A stretch of 64,000 bases of DNA. It comes from Codonopsis lanceolata (Eukaryota > Streptophyta > Magnoliopsida > Asterales > Campanulaceae). The position numbers and the translations under genes were made by a program. Positions within the stretch are counted from its first letter, which is position 1; every line of letters starts with the position of its first letter. The notes under the pieces are model-generated. The model searched no databases. It saw only the letters and a program-made list of their open reading frames with translations, and had not been told where the DNA came from. The stretch is taken from assembly GCA_013146195.2 (NCBI GenBank), contig CM028383.1, positions 20,049,642 to 20,113,641 of the forward strand, given 5' to 3'. Below are positions 10,541 to 21,207 of the stretch, in pieces.

Positions 10541-11187
10541 GGGTGTAAATCGAAACCACCAAAACTGACGAATCAACAAACCAAACCAAACCATTCGGCT
10601 TGGTTCGGTTTGTTGAAGACGGCTCGATTTCTGGCTTTCAAGAATTGAAAACCACGCTGTTCAAGTTCTGCCTCACGGTTTTTGCATCGAACCAAACCAA
10701 ACCGAACAAACCAAACCACCCTATATATTTTTATTTATTTATTATATAATATATATTATATATGTTACATTTATTAACGATTTTGAACCTTTGATTTATT
10801 CATTATATATATATATATATATATATATGACGGATACTAAACCAAACAAAATCTTGATTATTGGAGAACTATTATTTCTTCCATTGTTTGTGTTTATTTT
10901 AGAATTTGTATTGTTTTATTAATGATAATTTGTTGTTAGTAGATTATTTCCTAATTTTGATGTTAATTCCAAATTAAAATATTATTTTTATTGTTATTTT
11001 TAATGTTGGTTAATTTCATTAAAATTAATTTATATAAACCACAAAACCGAACCGAACCAAACCAAACCAAACCAAACCAAACCGACTGGTTCGGTTCGGT
11101 TCGGTTTGAAATTTTTGGAACCACTAGGAGGCGGTTCGGTTTGTGGTTTTGGCATAAACCAAACCAAACCGAACCACTTACACCCCT
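10541..11187. mobile_element. hAT-like non-autonomous element inside copia integrase
   Basis: The ends GGGTGTAA (left) and TTACACCCCT (right) are inverted. They are flanked by ATTCGCCT (10533-10540) and ACTCGCCT (11188-11195), an 8-bp target duplication with one mismatch. Removing the element would rejoin the copia coding strand across GGEY. The subterminal regions are packed with AACCAAACCGAACC-type repeats on one strand and their complement on the other. The core is AT-rich with an (AT)n tract at 10805-10828 and no transposase. Confidence 0.75.
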
Positions 11188-11794
11188 ACTCGCCTCCATT
11201 GTTCGAGTAAAGAGTGACAATGGTTGTTTTAAAAAAGTTTTCGACCAGGCCTTTAAATTTGGGAAAGATGGTGGCGACCTCAGACTTGCGTTTGAGCGGG
11301 TATAGCCAGATGTAATGAGTAAAATCATCAACAAAGATCACATAGTATTTGAACCCATCAATGGATGGAAGGGGCGAGGTCCAAACATCAGTATAAACAG
11401 TTTGCAGAGTAATAGTAGACACAATAGTATTCTGATGAAACGGAAGTTTATGACTTTTATTAGAAAGGCAAGCATTACAATGAAGAGGACGAGTGCTAGT
11501 AGTGTCTAAATCTAAACCTAGGCTGAATAGAAGGCTGGTTGAATAGGACAGACGCATTTGATGACCAAGGCGATGATGCCAATCTTGGTGAGAGACTTTG
11601 GAGCTAACACAAGCTAGATGGGCGAGGTGGGGTAGTAGTGGCCGGCCATTCATACACACCGTCCTTAGACTGTGTCCGGTCAGTAGTATTCTCCTTGTCA
11701 GCAGATCCTTCACATGAAAAGAAGTTGGTAAGAACTCAATGGAAGTATTATTAGAAATACAAAACTGAGATATGGATATAAGATTCTTTTTCAT
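11188..11794 (-). pseudogene. Copia integrase (K2), interrupted
   Basis: About 200 codons are open on the minus strand: KKNLISISQFCISN, then the HHCC finger (WHHRLGH ... CNAC), then the core start TDVWTSPLPSIDGFKYYV with the first catalytic Asp. The second catalytic Asp is changed to Asn (YSNNGGE), whereas K1 has YSDNGGE. The frame stops where the hAT element enters. The enzyme would be inactive even without the insertion. Confidence 0.8.
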
Positions 11795-12534
11795 ATCGGG
11801 AACAAAAGAACATTATGAAGGAAAAATTGTGTGTGGGTGTATGAAGAGGAGAAACCGGTTTTGAAATTGATAACCCAGTGCATCACCAATGACTATGTCG
11901 CCCATGCCCGCAGAAAGAATTGGAGTGAAGTGAGAGATTGCCAAGATCGTTGGTGACATGGTGAGAAGCACGGCTGTCGAGTAACCAACTCGGTGTCCCG
12001 GCCGAGGTGGCGAGGTGAGCCCGTGGTTGCCACTTGGAGCCAATGGCCGAGTTGGGAGGAAGCGGGCAGAGGTGGTGGCGACCGGTTGGAAGTTGGGGCA
12101 GCGAGCAACCGAGTGGCCTTGTTAGCGGCATGCTTGACACTTTCCGAGGTATGGTCGATGTGGCGGAGAGCGAGGCCGAGGCAGGCGCGAGGTTGGGACG
12201 GATGGCGTCGAGGAGTCTGCGAGCGAGCTTATTGATCCTCGAGGGTAGCAGGATTGGCGAGCGAGGTGAGAGAAGGGCGGTGCGAGATCAAGTTTCAAAG
12301 CGCTCGCGATTGATGAGTTTTTCATGGAGCTCATCAAAGCGAGATGGGGTGTCCGATCCTTCAACCACATCCACGATGTGGCGGTAGTCATCATCCAAGC
12401 CACCGGATGGTCTCTATGAGGTCCTCGTGATCAAGTGGTTTGCCGAGAGCGGCCGAGTTCATCGGCCACTTCCTTTAACAGGCGCATGTAGTCGGGAATA
12501 GGCGAGTGACCTTGAAGCTCGCTTGAGGTAATCT
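11795..12534 (-). pseudogene. Copia gag C-terminus and protease (K2), broken
   Basis: Counterpart of 6580-7320. The zinc knuckle and the protease box LLDSRASHHVTN are visible on the minus strand; the protease motif has Gly changed to Arg (DSR instead of DSG). Several frame changes occur and no long frame covers both parts. Confidence 0.65.
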
Positions 12535-12954
12535 TTAATCGCTTGATGTGGCCGTGGGTTGGGCAAGCATACGTGTGAGCAGGGTTTGCCAAGCATCACG
12601 GTAGTGGCGGCTTTGTTGGATCAAGGGACGAGGTGCGCGAGAGGAAGCCGGCAATAGCACAACAGTAAGTTTGTCTTGCCGGATCAGGGGTTGGTAATGC
12701 GGGTTGGGTGTGGGAGCGTCCTTGGATGTTTGAGCATCCTTGGTGAGGACAGTGGGAGGCAGACATGGATGTGAGTCGTCTACAAACTTGTAGAGGTCAT
12801 AGCCAATAAGGGTGGCCTCAACTTGGAGTTTCCAAGTTATATAGTTGATGGATGTGAGTTTGGTGATGTTGTGGTGAGAGATGTTTATGAGGTTGAAGGT
12901 TTGTGTGAGATCAAGAGGGTTTTTAATGGTGATGGAGTGATTTCCGTTAGCCAT
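12535..12954 (-). pseudogene. Copia gag N-terminus (K2)
   Basis: The ATG at 12954 opens 139 codons starting MANGNHSITIKNPLDLTQTF, with NYITWKLQVEATLIGYDLY. This is the UBN2/retrotran-gag-like N-terminal domain found in plant copia gag proteins. The frame then diverges from the gag frame through an indel near 12660. It is the better preserved of the two gag copies at this end. Confidence 0.8.
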
Positions 12955-13016
12955 GGTAAAGAAAGGGTGAGGCGGCTAGAGGAAGAAGGCAAGGGTTTAG
13001 AGCGAGCTCGATACCA

Positions 13017-13223
13017 TGTAGAAACTAAGAAAGTTTAGTAATAATGGCATCGCCAATTCATTGATTGAATCACCTATTTATAGGGAGAGATACAATTAGG
13101 GTTACACAGTAGGGTACAAGAAACCTATACAAGGAAGGAAACATAATAAGGAAAGAACTCTACAAGGTAATTACCACTAATTACAAATAAATAAGAATAA
13201 TAAAAAGATATAATTCTCTAATA
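13017..13223 (-). repeat. 5' LTR of copia K2
   Basis: A 207-bp LTR, reverse complement of 5873-6090 with a few indels. It ends TACA before the PBS. The flank at 13224 onward matches the 3' flank of copy A at the position homologous to about 1470, which gives the insertion point. Confidence 0.8.
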
Positions 13224-13471
13224 TTATGAACCAGCAAAAACTGATGAAGACAGATGGAGATAACCGATTACAGAAACATCATTTTTGACTTGAAGAAGAT
13301 ACAATATTACTATAAAACTAGGTGTAGATTGCTATATGTGTTTGTATTTTGGAATTCAAAGGGCAAGCAGAAGAGTAGAGCACTAAATCAATGTATGGGG
13401 GTTTTCACTAAATAGCTAGCGTATTTTTTTACATAATTTCCACTTTGAATGTGTATGTTCAGATAAGTGGT

Positions 13472-14381
13472 CAGGGGCGGACGCATGTTAAAGACTTGGG
13501 GGCAGGTGCACCTCTCAACTTCTTTTTTTTTTTTCACTATGTAAAACGACGCCGTTTTACATAGTGACACCGCTCAAATTTCCCGCATCTAGGTTACTTC
13601 AGCCGCACAACCGCACATCTAAAAAATCAAACGGCAAAAGAAGTGAAGCGTGGCGCTGGGAGACTGATCGATCGCGAGCGAATACGAGAGAGGCAGAGAG
13701 CGAGTGAGCGACTGAGCGTTGGAGTCCGGAAGCCAGGAAGTGGGAAGTGGGAACGAAGGCTCGAAGCACAGCTGCAGTGGAAGAGACGAATTTTATTTGA
13801 ATCTTGAATTTGATTCTTGATTCTTGAACTTGAACTTGAAGCCGGAAAGCCGGAACTTGGGTCTTGGAAGTTGGAAGAGACGAAGTCGAACTGTCGAAGA
13901 GTTAAAGTCTTAAAGAGGAGAGTGGAGAGTGGAGACTGAGTCACCGACCGACCGGCGAGGCGGCGAGTGCGACGGCGACGGGCAGAGACGCAGAGGCCGA
14001 CTGACCGAGGTAATTTCCTTTTTATGTTGCTCACTTTCTCCAATTCTTCAATCTTCAATTCTTCATTCAATCATTCTTCAGTTTCTTCACTTAATTGGTA
14101 TTTGTTAATCACTTCAATTCAAGTCTTCAATTCTGCATTTCTGAATTCTGATTTGTGCATAGGAAATTCCGAAATTAGGAATATCAATTACAAATATTTT
14201 GGGTTCTTCTGTTCTGTTCATGTGGCCAGTTAATGACTTGTTAATGAGTGTTACAGATGACGTTGTAATTCAACGTTTTCAACGTATGAAAACGCGTAGG
14301 GGACAATTGTAATTTTCAAAAAATTTATGTAATAGTATTAATTTATGACACCACTGAAGTTTATGTCTGGATCCGCGACTG
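13472..14381. mobile_element. Tip100-like hAT element, non-autonomous, 910 bp
   Basis: The left end CAGGGGCGGACGC and right end GGATCCGCGACTG form imperfect terminal inverted repeats. An exact 8-bp duplication TAAGTGGT flanks them (13464-13471 and 14382-14389). The uninterrupted site is seen in the flank of copy A near 1222. A 13-bp stem with 4-base loop lies at 13536-13565 (ACTATGTAAAACG and its complement). The middle is a GC-rich purine tract running into a clean splice donor CGAG/GTAATTTCC near 14009, which looks like the leader exon of a transposase gene whose coding part has been lost. The minus-strand ORF 13627-14070 is an artefact of that tract. Confidence 0.85.
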
Positions 14382-14939
14382 TAAGTGGTCCTGAAAACTC
14401 AAAAGATGTGAAAACAAAAAACAATTGCCTTAAGCTACACTTCAACATGAATGAATGGACTGTCTATATACTTTGATGATAGTATGATACTACATGGCAT
14501 TAAGAGCATCTCCAAGGGGAGGCTCTATCACTTCATCTTGGAGACTTCACTTCAGCAACTAGTCTCGTACATGGGAAACTCTAAACCCATTTTCAAATTG
14601 AAAACCCCCTCCGACCTCTTTAAATTAGGTGCAACACTGTAGCTGCTAAGACCGTCTTACCTAAATTTTTTTGCCTTTACACAATATGCTTCATTGCCTC
14701 CCATTCTGTATGCATATATAGAGATAGAAGCAATCAAATAAATGCTAAACACGTCGGACCAGCAAATTAACAATGATTCATTACAAATGGTTCAAAGTGA
14801 AATGAAGACATTAAGTTCAAAAGGTAAAGATTTTGGTCGAGAGCTTGACTTCGCTCAGCAACCTCTCAAAATATCAAGCGTAAAGAAATCCAAATTTCAA
14901 GAACATCCACTTTAAAAGAAATCAACTCGTGAAAAGCCT

Positions 14940-17214
14940 TCATTGATGAACAGATTCGAGCTGGAGATCACCCAAATTCCTCGCTACTTTGAGGCAATCA
15001 TCTAAGATCATCTTGGTATCGTATTTATACTCGAAACCTTTCTCATTAAGCTTCTTAGAACCCCAACGAATCTCTCTTTTAGGACCTTCAAGATGCCTGA
15101 AAGAAACAACATCATTTTTGGCAATAAGAGTTAAGAAGCAGAACTAAAAACAGAACACAATCTTGACAAAGACGGAATAAATTAAGCGAGGCCGATTCTT
15201 ACTCTTGCTTGACATGAAGTTCGGGATAATTTTTCGAAAGTAACGAGCGATTTCTCGCTATTGAATGAACTCGCTAGCGCATAAGAATCGCCATTCATCC
15301 CGTGTGATTCGATAGAAAAGATATGTGCTCGACAAACGCCTTCAATGTGTACAACCGAAGTTTCCCTATCGCTTCTTCTAGAATCTTCAACAACCGAAAT
15401 GTCGTTTCATCATTGGTAATTTGCGCTAAGAACATCCCCACGTTTGTGGTGTATAAGGCAGATCAGTAGTGCCTCCCACAAGGCCACAACCTAATGTTAC
15501 CACCTCCATTTCATCAGTCTTCGTGCTCAAGATCGCTTTTTCAGCTAGAGTCTTTCCGCTATAATATTCCTTGAGAATAAAGAGAGTAAATTAGAAAAAT
15601 TAACCTTCAAATCTCACAATAGTATAGTAGTACCACAATGTTGTATATAGGTCTAGCTCTAAGCTCTGGAAAACTGTTACAAGAAAATCTTACCCTCAAA
15701 TAGTCATTACCAGAACGTAAAGATGTAGAGGTGTCCAAAGAAGTTTCATCCATCGTGTCTTTGTAACCACTTCCATCTTCTTTCAATGGGGACCCACCGC
15801 AAGCAGATAGACAAGCCGCCTCACTGTTTTCTTTGATGCATGACATTGCAATGCTCTTCGTTGCAACTGTGGATTCAATCCTCGTTTTGGTACTATGTAC
15901 ATAGTGTTTATACCAAATCTAAGTCGATTTCTTTCTTTTCTTTTTGATTATGTTACAAGTAAACATTATGTTAGATATGAGAGAGCGTAACAAGGCATAT
16001 ATATATATAGATATGTGTGGTTGTAATTATATATATACCTCAGTGCCCTCAGTATGGAACCAGGGGGTTGCAACATGGAAGACAAACTCACAGCCTTCAA
16101 TTGCTCTCTCAAACTCCTCTGGTTTGTAAATGTCAGCTTCAAATAAGCGAAGCATCGTGTTTGCGCCTGGGAAGCTCTTCAACAGGCCTATCTTAGATTG
16201 CTCATCTGCAGATTCATCAAGCCAAGTTCATTAAATCATCATGTTTATGTGTTTGTTTAAAAAAATAAAGAATTAAATATATACAGGGCCGTTCCTGAAC
16301 TTTTAGAGGCCAAGGGCAAAAATGATAAAATGAGCCCTTGTAGATATAAAAAATAAAATTTTGAAATAAATAAATTTTCAATTTTTCATCGTTCAAAGTA
16401 TTCAATTGGTATAACATCTACGAGCATACTAATATATAAATATATGAAATAATTATTTAAAATTACTTCGTTTGCATATTCTGGTACACTAGTTATTTTC
16501 TATCTTGATTTGGTAATTTTCTTATATATTAAAATATACAAAATGTCTATAAAGCATATCTATAAGAAATTTCAGATTTATTAACTCTTCTAAGATCTTT
16601 CTCAACTATATCATCAAATTATATCACATTCTCTCATTTTTTGGCTCATTCGTTGCATGTTCATTTAGTTTTTTTTGTTGATTATTCGATTATTGTAATC
16701 AATTAATCCATGTTCTAAGATAATTAAGTTTTTTGTTGATTAGGCGTATCATTTTATTATTAATATGAGCTACTAAAAATGTTACTTTTAAAAAAAGTTT
16801 GACTTTCAAACGGGAACTCTTTACCCGGAACGGAGCGAGGGAGTATATAATACTTGACAATTCACAACTGAAAAATAAAATAAATTTCACATAACTTTCA
16901 AAGAGTTGAACCCATGACCTCTCAACCAAATCAAAACACCTCATCCAATAGGCCACTAAATCGCATATGAAATTTAAATTACAGTATAATATTTATATCT
17001 ATATATGGCTGTATTACAAGTTTGGGCCCCTTAAAATTGGGGGCACAGGGCGGTCGCCCTTCTAGACCACCCTCAGGGCCGACCCTGAATAAATACTCAA
17101 GTTCCGGACGGTGGCATGAACAGTGTATCCTTTTTGAAGGAGTTTCTTGACGAGGGCAGAGCCAATGAAGCCAGCACTTCTTGTAACACAAACCTTGCAG
17201 CTACTCTTATCCAT
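14940..17214 (-). pseudogene. Anthocyanidin-reductase-like gene, copy C: five exons, inactivated
   Basis: Exons on the minus strand: 1, about 17214-17097; 2, 16205-16039; 3, 15892-15694; 4, 15569-15203; 5, 15096-14940. Positions and splice sites match copies A and B. Breaks are numerous. In exon 1 the glycine-rich NADPH motif reads VTRSAGFIG instead of VTGSAGFIG. In exon 3 an extra G gives an early stop, and indels destroy the RRLVYTASV block with its catalytic Ser. Exon 4 is 4 bp shorter than in copy A. Intron 1 carries an 804-bp hAT element and the promoter is replaced by a copia LTR at 17286. Exons 2 and 5 keep full length. The family role would be NADPH-dependent reduction in flavonoid metabolism, but this copy cannot make a working enzyme. 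Confidence 0.85.
16284..17087. mobile_element. hAT-like element in intron 1 of copy C
   Basis: Ends CAGGGCCGTTCCTGAAC (left) and CAGGGCCGACCCTG (right; its complement starts CAGGGTCGGCCCTGA) are inverted. The flanks AATATATA (16276-16283) and AATAAATA (17088-17095) are an 8-bp target duplication with one mismatch. Copy B lacks the insertion at the same intron position. A Stowaway-like MITE end (CGGAACGGAGCGAGGGAG) is nested at about 16749-16842. No transposase is visible. Confidence 0.8.
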
Positions 17215-17285
17215 GTCTTATTAGCAAGGGAGATGTTTTGAATAGTTTCTGATTTTCAACAACTAACAATAAGTCTATAAGCATC

Positions 17286-19042
17286 TGTAAGTGTTGGCAT
17301 GGCCCCAAAACGGGCAGGCGGGCAGCCCACTTCCAAACCCAACCCAGCAACCCAAGACCCAATCCCACTTACCTTTCCCCTTTGACTTTCGACTGATGGA
17401 TTGTTAATTAGGGAGAATCATTGATTTCCCTAATATAACTTCAGCTCCTTCCTTTCTTTCTCCAATCAGCCGTGCCTTCCATTCCTTGGTCCGAAATCTT
17501 CGGTGATTGATTGGTCCCTTGAGCACTATATATACTCCCTTGGTTTGCCGCCTTTGTGAAGAAGCAGGAACCTAGAATCAGTTTTTAGTTGTTGGGTGAA
17601 CAACCAAAAACATCACAGTGCCATATATATATCTCTCTCTTTTTGCGTCTCTGGTTTGAGCCGGTACATTGGGTATACACTTTGTGTGTGTGTGAGCTTG
17701 AGATTACTGTGATTGAGAGTTCTGTGAGGGGGGGTTTTGGGTTGTGGGATTTCTTGTTGGAAGGTGTAAGGGTAAAATAGGCCATGCCTATTTTTACTTG
17801 TTTCCCTTTTCATGGTCAAAACTTCATATTTGTTAAGTTTGTGGTAATTTAGGATTTAATATCTTTTATAGACTTTGTTGTGTTATATTTGGAATCACAA
17901 TCTTTTATTAGATTATGGTTCATCATTTTTGAAAACAAAATCTTGTTATAAATCCTAGTCAATCCGTGAACCTTGACTCCTTAGTTATTTGATAATAAAT
18001 TACATGGATTTGGTAAGTTGTTGATATTACCTTGTTGCTAATCATTTTCATTGTTGTAGATGGATTTTTTTTTGTGTGTAGGTCTTCGCTATGCTATAAA
18101 TAAAGGAGCTGGGATACGGGTTATTTGCAGAGCTTGAGAGAGAATAAAAGTCATAAAGCTGTGATCAGAAGAAAGGAGTTCAGAAGTTGTTTCCAGTCCA
18201 GAAATGCAGCAGTTTGTCTGAAGCTGTTGATGTTATAACATTGGCAGTAACATTGAAGTTCTGGAAACTGTTTGTGTCTTCCTGTTTCAGTTTTAGGAAG
18301 CTGTTTTATTTCTTCCCATGTTTTGTTTATTCTGTTTTATGTGGGGTTTTTGTTCTCCAAGACGTTTTGTCTTGTGAGAATATTTTAGTGAGTGATTTCA
18401 CAATTGTTTTTGAAAAACGATTATTCTTTTTAGTGAAATCTTTGTGGCCTTGAGGCTAGGTCTACAAGTATAATCTTGCATGTAGATTGTTTTGATAATC
18501 TTTTGCATTCAGTTTACTGTTTTATTATAAGTCTTCCGTTGCTTTGTTCATCTTTGACCATTGTGATTCCGACCCATTTGTAGCTACATTCACAGCTACA
18601 TTGGATATTGCATTGGTTTCTCTTGAGGATCCTAGCTATTGTGTTATTTTAGAAGGCTGGGTGGTATACACAGTTGGGTGAAATCCTTGGAAACATTGTC
18701 CCTTCGGTTGTGAACTCTTTGGTTGGACTGCTATACTTTGTGTATAGGTAGTGGGGATCTGAGCCTAGACAACCATAAGCCCTAGACAGATCGAGTTAGG
18801 CTCCGTTGGGCCGAGGATACTCATAGCACTACTATTATTATTTATATTGCTTTGTTATAAATTGGTTTTGCAGGTGATACATTGCAATATATTTTGATAT
18901 TATTAGTGGCTTATTTTCGACTTTGGTATATTGTAAGTTTACTGCCAAAGTCGAAGACGGGTTTTATTCAAAGTCTCATTTTAATTTGGTGTGACTCCGG
19001 TGTTCGTTTGATTCGGTAAAGTATCCTTATTTTTACGTTACA
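17286..19042 (+). repeat. Copia LTR (element K3)
   Basis: Begins TGTAAGTGTTGG exactly where copy C stops matching the leader and promoter of copy B, and ends ACGTTACA one base before a PBS-like TGATATCAGAGC (19044). Length is 1757 bp. A promoter-like CTATATATACTCCC lies near 17526. The short ORFs inside are not genes. No second LTR of this family is in the window, so the borders rest on the comparison with copy B and on the PBS. Confidence 0.65.
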
Positions 19043-19271
19043 GTGATATCAGAGCGTAGGTGGATTGAATCAAATTTTTAGGAGCCTTCTTTATTCCAAA
19101 TTGGGTTTGTGACTTTGGTATTTTAATTATTTGCCTATTAATTGCGTTTCTTGTCTGCTCTATAATTTTTTTTGGCTTCCGGATAATTTTTTGCCCTTTG
19201 CCTATCTTTGTTGTGTGCAAAATTAAAATTGGTGATTTTTGGTATAAACATTAAATTGTAATTTTTAGACT

Positions 19272-20345
19272 ATGTCTATTTACACTTTGGAACAGTTTAA
19301 TGAAAAATCTGATTTTTCAATTTGACAACAAAAGATGAAAGGAATTTTGATAAAAGAAAAATGTTTTTCTGCTATAACTCAGAAATTCAAAAAGGATGCA
19401 TCTGAAGATGCTATACTTGAAATTGATAAATGTGCTTACTCGTCTATTATTTTGAACTTGACTAAATCTGTGATTCGTAAATGTGGTAAACAATCGCATG
19501 CTAAAAATCTTTGGGATAAACTTGAGGAAATTGACTTTGAGAAGAATATTCCTAACAAGACGTATCTTTTAGAAAAAATTCTTTAGTTTTAAATTAGACC
19601 TCAATAAAGATATCGAAGATAATATTGATGTATTTACCAAATTAGTTCAATAAATAAAGCAAACGGGTGATGAGCACATAGATAACTATACTTCTATTGT
19701 CCTATTAAATGCTATACATGAATCTTACTATGATGTTAAGTCTGCGATCAAATATGGTAGAGACCAGGTTAAACTTGATACAGTGATTAACGGGTTGAAG
19801 AGTAAGGAGTTAGATTTAAAGGCCAATAAGGGGAAGTCTAGTATGAATGAGGTTAATATGGTTAGGGGTAATTCTCTCCATATAAATAATGAAAAATCTC
19901 ATCAAAATAAAAATCAAGGTCAAAATCAAAATTCGGGCAAGAATAGAGGGAGAAGCAAAAGTAGGTCGAGCTCTAAGCAAAGACATAGAACGTGTTACAA
20001 TTGTGATGAAGTGGGCCATTTTAAAAAGGAGTGCCCTAATCTGAAAAGGAAAAATCAAAATCAAGAACAAAACCAAGGTGACTGCAACTTAGCTTTTGAT
20101 AGTAATGTTTCCGCTGATGTGTTTATGGTTATTGATTCTTGTGATAATGTTGTGAATTCTATGCATTCTGCTTGTGCTAGTGAATGACATATAGATTCTG
20201 GTTGCACTAATCACATGACACCATTGAAATCATTGTTTACTACTTATAGAGAAGTTAATGTTGGTTCTGTTTCTCTGGCTAATGAGAAAAGGTGTGATAT
20301 ACTTGGTATTGGTGATATTGATTTGAAATGCAATTCTGGTATCTC
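19272..20345 (+). pseudogene. Copia gag and protease start (K3), broken
   Basis: The ATG at 19272 gives MSIYTLEQFNEKSDF, then a stop, and continues through LWDKLEEIDFEKNIPNKTYLLE, the UBN2-type gag domain. After frame breaks it reads on to a basic linker and the zinc knuckle CYNCDEVGHFKKEC (about 19999-20034, CX2CX4HX4C). The protease start HIDSGCTNHMTPLKSLF follows at about 20188; the Trp that normally precedes it is a TGA. Sequence similarity to this element ends near 20345, where another copia 3' end begins. Base composition is more AT-rich than K1/K2, so it is a different copia family. Confidence 0.75.
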
Positions 20346-20980
20346 ACATTGACTTGGCGAACCAAATTTGCCAATTTATGCATCAACCACGTTCTTCCCA
20401 CCTTGAATTAGCAACACGGGTTCTTCACGCTAGGTCAAAGCTGGAACTCTAGACAAAGGTCTATTATTCCAACGATCTCAAAATCTCAACATTAGGGCCT
20501 ATTTCAATTCAGACCGGGCCGGCGATCCAGATGATCGACGTTTCACCATAGGCTCTTGTGTATTCGTTGGATCCAATTTGGTCTCTTGGTCGACAAAAAA
20601 ACAGACCACCATATCTCGCTCAAGTAGTGAAGCAGAATATCGAGCCCTTGCCACCACTGCCGCCGATGTACGATGGTTCACTTACCTCTTCCGAGAATTG
20701 CATATTCCACTTCCTCAACCTCCATGCTTGTTCTGTGACAACCTTTCTACTCTACACATGGCTAGAAATCCTGTATTTCACGCTCGCACCCGATACATCA
20801 AAATTGATTACCACTTTGTCTAGGAACTCGTGCAGCGTCAATCTCTCAAGTTATCTTACATCTCTACGAATGATCAACTTGCCGACCTCTTCACCAAAGG
20901 ACTTGGTCGCTCCCGATTTGACATTCTCTATACCAAGCTTCGTCTCCGCCAAACTCCGTCTCACTTGAGGGGGGGGGGGG
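20346..20980 (+). pseudogene. Copia RNase H domain and polypurine tract (different element)
   Basis: An open stretch reads SNLVSWSTKKQTTISRSSSE followed by AEYRALA, then FCDNLSTLHMARNPVFHART and, after a TAG at 20821, ELVQRQSLKLSYISTNDQLADLFTKGL. These are the hallmark blocks of copia RNase H. A polypurine tract TTGAGGGGGGGGGGG (about 20966-20980) follows, as expected before a 3' LTR. The junction with the K3 gag at about 20345 is abrupt. This is therefore a chimera of two truncated elements. Confidence 0.8.
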
Positions 20981-21205
20981 TGAAAGACAACCATGTCAAC
21001 CGAAGTCAAAGGAAAAAGTTTAATAGTCCACATCTCTCTAACTACACTGTATTTTCTCTCATTGGGATGTAAACCCAAATGCTTTTGTATTCTGGTTCAA
21101 TATATTCTCTTCCTTTACATTGTATATATACCCATGTAGTCTCTATAATGCTAATCATCTTGGGGTATCAATCTTTATCCTATCTTATAGGATCAACGTT
21201 TCGCG
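20981..21205 (+). repeat. 3' LTR of the copia fragment (approximate)
   Basis: Starts TGAAAGACAACC after the polypurine tract. It has a TATA/poly-A-like CATTGTATATATACCC near 21119 and fades near 21205, where a hAT-like end begins. It is unlike the K1/K2 LTR. The right border is estimated. Confidence 0.5.
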
Positions 21206-21207
21206 GC

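Larger units (their letters stand above)
9103..13223 (-). mobile_element. Ty1/copia retrotransposon, 5' part, minus strand (element K2)
   Basis: Same family as K1 in inverted orientation: LTR 13017-13223, PBS TGGTATCGAGC next to it, gag from 12954 leftward, integrase 11186-11794, RT start to mid-RT 9103-9575. It extends about 350 bp further into RT than K1. A 647-bp hAT element interrupts the integrase at 10541-11187. The 3' half is missing at the gap. It lies directly against the 3' flank of copy C. Confidence 0.85.

Noticed and set aside
13627..14070. 147-codon Arg/Ser-rich minus ORF
   Set aside because: Complement of the purine-rich leader exon of a hAT element.
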